Below, piece after piece: positions 5,029-8,553 of a stretch of 8,553 bases of DNA. Numbering within the stretch: position 1 is the first letter of the stretch; the number at the start of each line of letters is the position of its first letter. Source of the stretch: Acidobacteriota bacterium (lineage in GTDB: Bacteria; Acidobacteriota; Terriglobia; Bryobacterales; Bryobacteraceae); contig CANIFK010000187.1 in the NCBI GenBank assembly GCA_947466555.1, positions 1 through 8,553 of the forward strand, written 5' to 3'. The notes beneath the pieces were generated by a model. That model did no database searches. It worked only from the letters and a program-made list of their open reading frames with translations, and was not told the origin of the DNA. The position numbers and the translations under genes were made by a program.

Positions 5029-7167
5029 GTGACTACTCCTTCAACCTCCTCCTCTTCCTCTGTGTCCCAGATGCCACGGATCCTGGAATTCCTGTTAGAA
5101 CAACAGGGAGCGGTACCGGACCGGGAACTGTTGCAGCAGTCGCAGCGGCGGCTTCGAAATGAAGCGATTTCGGCGCGGCAGTTGATGATTCGCTCAGCCG
5201 ATGACGTGGGCATCCGGCTCACGTCGGTGAGCCTGCGCGTCGCTGAGGCGCTGCGCCAGGTTCATCCCGAGTGCCCCTGGGTTGCGTTGCGTTCGGGCGC
5301 AGGTGGAGCGGGGGAGGTCCTTTTTCTACTGGAAGGGAAAAACGGGAAGGTGCTGTGCCTCGACGTGGTGCGGCAGAGCAAACCGCATTGGATGGGACAG
5401 CAGGAGTTGTTGGGATGGCTGGGGGCCAGTTCGGCGGAGCAGGAATTCGAGTGGCTGGTACCGGAGCCGGTGGCGCCGTTGGCGGCGATGCGGTCGCCGA
5501 GCGAAGATGCGCCGCTGCCGCCGTGGAACCGGTTGAAGGCGCTGCTGGCCGCCGAGCGATCGACGCTTTGGGTGGCGGTGATTTACTCGGTGGTCATCGG
5601 GTTGCTGTCGCTGGTGGTGCCGGTGGCGGTGCAATCGCTGGTGAACACGATTGCGTTTGGGAGCGTGCTGCAGCCGCTGGTGGTGTTGACGCTGTTCGTC
5701 TTCGTCGCCTTGGGGTTTTCGGCGCTCATCAATTCGCTGCGGGCGTGGGTGGTGGAGATTTTGCAGCGGTCGATTTTCGCTCGGGTGGGGACCGACCTTA
5801 CGTGGCGGCTGTTGCGGGTGCGGCCGGAGGCGTTTGACAAGTACCACGGGCCGGAGCTGGTGAACCGGTTCTTCGACGTGGTGACGGTGCAGAAGGCGGC
5901 GGCCACGCTGCTGATCGACGGACTGGGCATATTGATGCAGACGGGGATCGGGCTTCTGTTAGTGGCGCTGTATCATCCGTTGCTGCTGGCGTTTGACATC
6001 TTCCTTGTCGCCTCGATGTTATTTATCGTCCTGGTGATGGGCCGGGGCGCGGTGTATACGAGCATCAAAGAGTCAAAGGCGAAGTATGCCTTTCAGGCGT
6101 GGCTGGAGCAGATCGCCACGCACCTGGTGACGTTCAAATCGGCGGGCGGAATGGAGTTGGCCTCGGCCCGGGCCGAAGGGCTGATGGAAGATTATCTGCA
6201 CTACCGGGCGAAGCACTTTCAGATCCTGCTGCGGCAAATTGCGGCGAGCTTTGTACTGCAGGCGGTGGCGAGTTCGTTGCTGCTGGGCATTGGCGGCTGG
6301 CTGGTGATCGGCCGGCAGCTGACGCTGGGGCAATTAGTGGCGAGCGAATTGATTGTAACTTTGATGGTGAGCGGGTTTACTAAGTTCGGAAAGCACCTGG
6401 AAGTCTTTTATGACTTACAGGCGGCGATCGACAAACTGGGCGGGCTGGTGGATCTGCCGTTGGAGCGCACCGGCGGCGAGGCTGTGTTGACAGCGGCGGG
6501 ACCGGCGGCGGTGGGAATGTCGAAACTGGCGGTGGGTTACAACGACAACGAACCGGTGCTGGACGTGACCGAATGGGAACTGCGGGCCGGAGACCGGATG
6601 GGGCTGGTGGGCCGTTATGGCTGCGGTAAGAGCACGTTGGCCGATGCGCTGTTCGGGTTGCGGCAACCGCAGCGGGGATCGCTGCTGCTGGACGGGATCG
6701 ACTACCGGTCGCTGCCGCTGGGATCGATCCGGAGCCATGTGGCGCTGGTGCGCGGGATTGAGTTGTTCACGGGCACCATTTTGGACAACGTGCGGTTGGG
6801 GCGAGAAGCCCTGACGCACGCCGATGTGACAGAGGCGCTGCGGAAGACGGGGATTTTGGAAGAGATCCAAAGCCTGCCGGATGGGTTGGACACGGTGTTG
6901 CATCCGGGCGGGCGGCCGCTGTCGGCAAGCCAGGCGAGCCGGCTGATGATTGCGCGGGCCATCGTGGCGAAGCCGCGGTTGCTGGTTCTGGACGACGCGC
7001 TGGACCCGGTGGACCGGGTGACGGAGCGCGAGCCGCTTTGCGAGATGTTATTCGCCGCCGAGGCGCCGTGGACGCTGTTGTGCATCACGGAGCGGCCGGA
7101 CCTGCTGGCGCGTTGTAACCGGGTGGTGATGTTGGAAAACGGAGAACTGAGCGAGGTGCGGGGATGA
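5029..7167 (+). CDS. type I secretion-like ABC exporter (C39-like domain, TMD, variant ATPase)
   Basis: This 712-residue half-transporter should act as an inner-membrane dimer. Residues 1-14 are Ser/Thr-rich. Residues 15-150 resemble a degenerate C39 peptidase-like domain: 'ISARQLMIRSADDVGIRLTSVSL', then 'EVLFLLEGKNGKVLCLDV' and 'EFEWLVPEP'. No Cys-Gly active site is present. About six membrane helices lie near 180-205, 212-235, 294-312, 314-337, 404-426 and 434-452. The ATPase begins near 500 with Walker A G528-RYGCGK-S-T536. Other motifs are unusual: the Q-loop region reads V574-R-G-I-E-L-F580 with no Gln, the signature is L631-SASQ, Walker B ends D655-D656 instead of D-E, and the H-loop His is E688 ('ITERPDLL'). 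The adaptor follows by ATGA. The GTG start at 5029 has no ribosome site; ATG 5071 is an alternative that drops the Ser-rich leader. Cargo is unknown. Confidence 0.88.
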   Translation: MTTPSTSSSSSVSQMPRILEFLLEQQGAVPDRELLQQSQRRLRNEAISARQLMIRSADDVGIRLTSVSLRVAEALRQVHPECPWVALRSGAGGAGEVLFLLEGKNGKVLCLDVVRQSKPHWMGQQELLGWLGASSAEQEFEWLVPEPVAPLAAMRSPSEDAPLPPWNRLKALLAAERSTLWVAVIYSVVIGLLSLVVPVAVQSLVNTIAFGSVLQPLVVLTLFVFVALGFSALINSLRAWVVEILQRSIFARVGTDLTWRLLRVRPEAFDKYHGPELVNRFFDVVTVQKAAATLLIDGLGILMQTGIGLLLVALYHPLLLAFDIFLVASMLFIVLVMGRGAVYTSIKESKAKYAFQAWLEQIATHLVTFKSAGGMELASARAEGLMEDYLHYRAKHFQILLRQIAASFVLQAVASSLLLGIGGWLVIGRQLTLGQLVASELIVTLMVSGFTKFGKHLEVFYDLQAAIDKLGGLVDLPLERTGGEAVLTAAGPAAVGMSKLAVGYNDNEPVLDVTEWELRAGDRMGLVGRYGCGKSTLADALFGLRQPQRGSLLLDGIDYRSLPLGSIRSHVALVRGIELFTGTILDNVRLGREALTHADVTEALRKTGILEEIQSLPDGLDTVLHPGGRPLSASQASRLMIARAIVAKPRLLVLDDALDPVDRVTEREPLCEMLFAAEAPWTLLCITERPDLLARCNRVVMLENGELSEVRG

Positions 7168-8474
7168 GCGCGACACATACGAGTAATTACCCTTCGCGGC
7201 TGGCGCTGCATTCGTTGGCCGTGCCGAAGGCGCAGAAGATTCTGGCGCGGGTGATGGTGGCGTTGATGCTGACCACCGCCGTGGCGCTGACGGTGACGCC
7301 GTGGCAACAAAACGTGACCGGGAGCGGGCGGGTGATCGCTTTCCATCCGGAAGAGAGGCCGCAGAATATTGAAGCGCTGGTCGAAGGCCGGATTGCCAAG
7401 TGGTACGTGGTGGAAGGTTCGAAGGTGAAGAAGGGTGACCCGATTGTCGATCTGAGCGACAACGACCCGGACATCCTGCAGCGCTTGGGGCAGGAGCGGA
7501 CGGCGACCGGCGGGACGATCTCCGCGGCGCAGAAGCGGGTGCAGACCATCGAAGACCGGATTCGGGGATTGGAGACGACGTTGAAGACGGGTGTCTCCGC
7601 GGCGAAGGCGCGGGTACAGATGGCAGTGGACCGGGTGGCGGCGGCGGAGCAGTCGTTGGAGGCCGCGAAATCGGCACTGGTGACGGCGAAGTTGCAGGTG
7701 GAGCGGCAGCGGGGATTGTCCGCGAAGGGATTGACTTCGACGCGGAACGTGGAACTGGCCGAGTTGGACATTCAACAGAAGACGGCCGACGTGGAACGGG
7801 CAACGGCGACGTTGAGCGCAGCTAAGAATGAACGGCTGTCGCTGGACTCGGAGTTGTTGCGCGTCGACGCCGATTCGCAAAGCCGGATTGACGAGGCGTG
7901 GGGTTCGCATGCATCGGCGATGTCGGACGTGGCCAAGGCGGTGGCCGAGATGACGAAGGTGGAGGTGCGGCTGGCGCGGCAATCGACGCAGCGCGTGACG
8001 GCGCCGATGGATGGGACGATCTTCCGTGTTGTGGCGCGGCAGAGCGGCGAGTTGCTGAAGTCCGGCGACCTGATCGGCGTGCTGGTGCCGCAGACGGTGA
8101 ATAATGTTGTGGAGTTGCTGATGGACGGCAACGACGTGCCGCTGATCTCGCAGGGGCGCAATGTGCGACTGCAGTTTGAAGGCTGGCCGGCGCTGCAGTT
8201 CAGCGGGTGGCCGTCGGTGGCAGTGGGCACGTTTGGCGGGAAGGTTTTGCTGGTGGATTCGACCGACAACGGGCAGGGAAAGTTCCGCGTGCTGGTGGAG
8301 GCGGATCCGAAGGACACGGCATGGCCTGGGCAGAACTACTTGCGTCAGGGCGTGCGGGCCAATGGTTGGGTATTGTTGAATCAGGTGCCGCTGGGTTATG
8401 AACTATGGCGGCAGTTTAACGGGTTCCCGCCGGTGGTGGCGAAGTCGGAACCGGAAGCCAAAGAGAAGAAATGA
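7164..8474 (+). CDS. HlyD-family periplasmic adaptor (membrane fusion protein)
   Basis: This 436-residue adaptor links the inner-membrane ABC exporter to an outer-membrane channel. A short cytoplasmic N-terminus is followed by one membrane helix at about 27-46. The first half of the lipoyl/biotinyl-like domain is 'QNIEALVEGRIAKWYVVEGSKVKKGDPIVDL' territory (67-97), and the second is about 277-309 ('RVTAPMDGTIFRVV', 'SGELLKSGDLIGVLVP'). Between them, about 105-275, is a long Ala-, Glu- and Arg-rich coiled-coil hairpin that would contact the outer-membrane protein. A beta-barrel region follows to about 405, and the tail is Lys/Glu-rich. The ATG overlaps the exporter's stop as ATGA (7164-7167), with a GAGG seven bases upstream, so the pair is translationally coupled. 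Its stop again overlaps the next start. Confidence 0.93.
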   Translation: MSATHTSNYPSRLALHSLAVPKAQKILARVMVALMLTTAVALTVTPWQQNVTGSGRVIAFHPEERPQNIEALVEGRIAKWYVVEGSKVKKGDPIVDLSDNDPDILQRLGQERTATGGTISAAQKRVQTIEDRIRGLETTLKTGVSAAKARVQMAVDRVAAAEQSLEAAKSALVTAKLQVERQRGLSAKGLTSTRNVELAELDIQQKTADVERATATLSAAKNERLSLDSELLRVDADSQSRIDEAWGSHASAMSDVAKAVAEMTKVEVRLARQSTQRVTAPMDGTIFRVVARQSGELLKSGDLIGVLVPQTVNNVVELLMDGNDVPLISQGRNVRLQFEGWPALQFSGWPSVAVGTFGGKVLLVDSTDNGQGKFRVLVEADPKDTAWPGQNYLRQGVRANGWVLLNQVPLGYELWRQFNGFPPVVAKSEPEAKEKK

Positions 8475-8553
8475 AGAGACTGATTCTGCTAGTGAGCGCG
8501 GCTGCGTGGGCCGCCGAACCGTTGTCGATTGACGAGCTGTTGAGCTCCGTGGA
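8471..8553 (+). CDS. start of probable TolC-type outer-membrane channel gene (truncated by window)
   Basis: The ATG at 8471 overlaps the adaptor's TGA as ATGA. The 27 visible codons encode a clear signal peptide (K2-R3, then 'LILLVSAAAWAAE') and the beginning of a mature part 'PLSIDELLSSV'. This start, after an ABC exporter and an HlyD adaptor, is what a TolC-like outer-membrane efflux protein would look like; 'LSIDELL' resembles the 'LTLEEAL' opening of that family. Only the start is visible, so the identity rests mainly on gene order. Confidence 0.7.
   Translation, partial: MKRLILLVSAAAWAAEPLSIDELLSSV

Noticed and set aside
6702..7982. Long Arg/His/Pro-rich minus-strand frame (426 codons)
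   Set aside because: It lies antisense across the ABC exporter and HlyD genes, both of which have clear domains. Its composition is that of a shadow frame.
1..8553. tRNA or rRNA genes, CRISPR arrays, insertion sequences, phage attachment sites
   Set aside because: None seen: coding sequence fills nearly all of the window, and no gene-free stretch exceeds about 150 bases.

Overview
The window is a high-GC bacterial chromosome segment with about nine protein genes and no visible RNA gene, insertion sequence, phage gene or CRISPR array. Protein style, frequent lack of Shine-Dalgarno sites, and the gene mix (LACTB-type serine hydrolase, stand-alone glutamate formimidoyltransferase, three-part exporter) suggest an Acidobacteriota member, perhaps near Bryobacterales/Solibacter. 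That placement is inference. Plus-strand genes favour codons ending in G and minus-strand genes favour codons ending in C, so the + strand is G-rich throughout and is probably the leading replication strand.

Layout. (1) 1-266: 3' end of a + strand gene entering from the left. (2) 286-474 (-): small two-helix membrane protein. (3) 543-1670 (+): secreted LACTB/class C beta-lactamase-like serine hydrolase, whose end overlaps lipA tail to tail. (4) A minus-strand run reading right to left: ArsR-type regulator (4876-4520), imidazolonepropionase-like amidohydrolase that seems to have lost its metal ligands (4454-3441), glutamate formimidoyltransferase (3444-2506) and lipoyl synthase LipA (2495-1617). 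The second and third are joined by an ATGA overlap; only 10 bases separate the third from lipA. (5) 4877-5028: compact divergent control region. (6) A plus-strand run: C39-like-domain ABC exporter (5029-7167), HlyD-type adaptor (7164-8474) and the start of a probable TolC-type outer-membrane gene (8471 to beyond the window), each joined by ATGA.

The strongest candidate for something new is the ArsR/exporter unit. Two sigma70-type promoters stand back to back, and their -35 boxes form a 15-bp palindrome with perfect 7-bp arms. Each transcript then begins with a dyad, and the two leaders share an inverted 13-bp motif. The regulator (118 residues from the preferred start) has no cysteine and no visible ArsR/SmtB metal site, so its signal is unknown. 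The exporter ATPase has an intact Walker A but departs from consensus at the Q-loop, signature, Walker B acidic residue and H-loop, although the operon looks intact. No cargo gene is visible.

The second oddity is the HutI-like protein. It keeps the C-terminal landmarks of imidazolonepropionase but lacks its HxH, HAD and catalytic Asp motifs, yet is translationally coupled to the enzyme that acts immediately after HutI in histidine breakdown.
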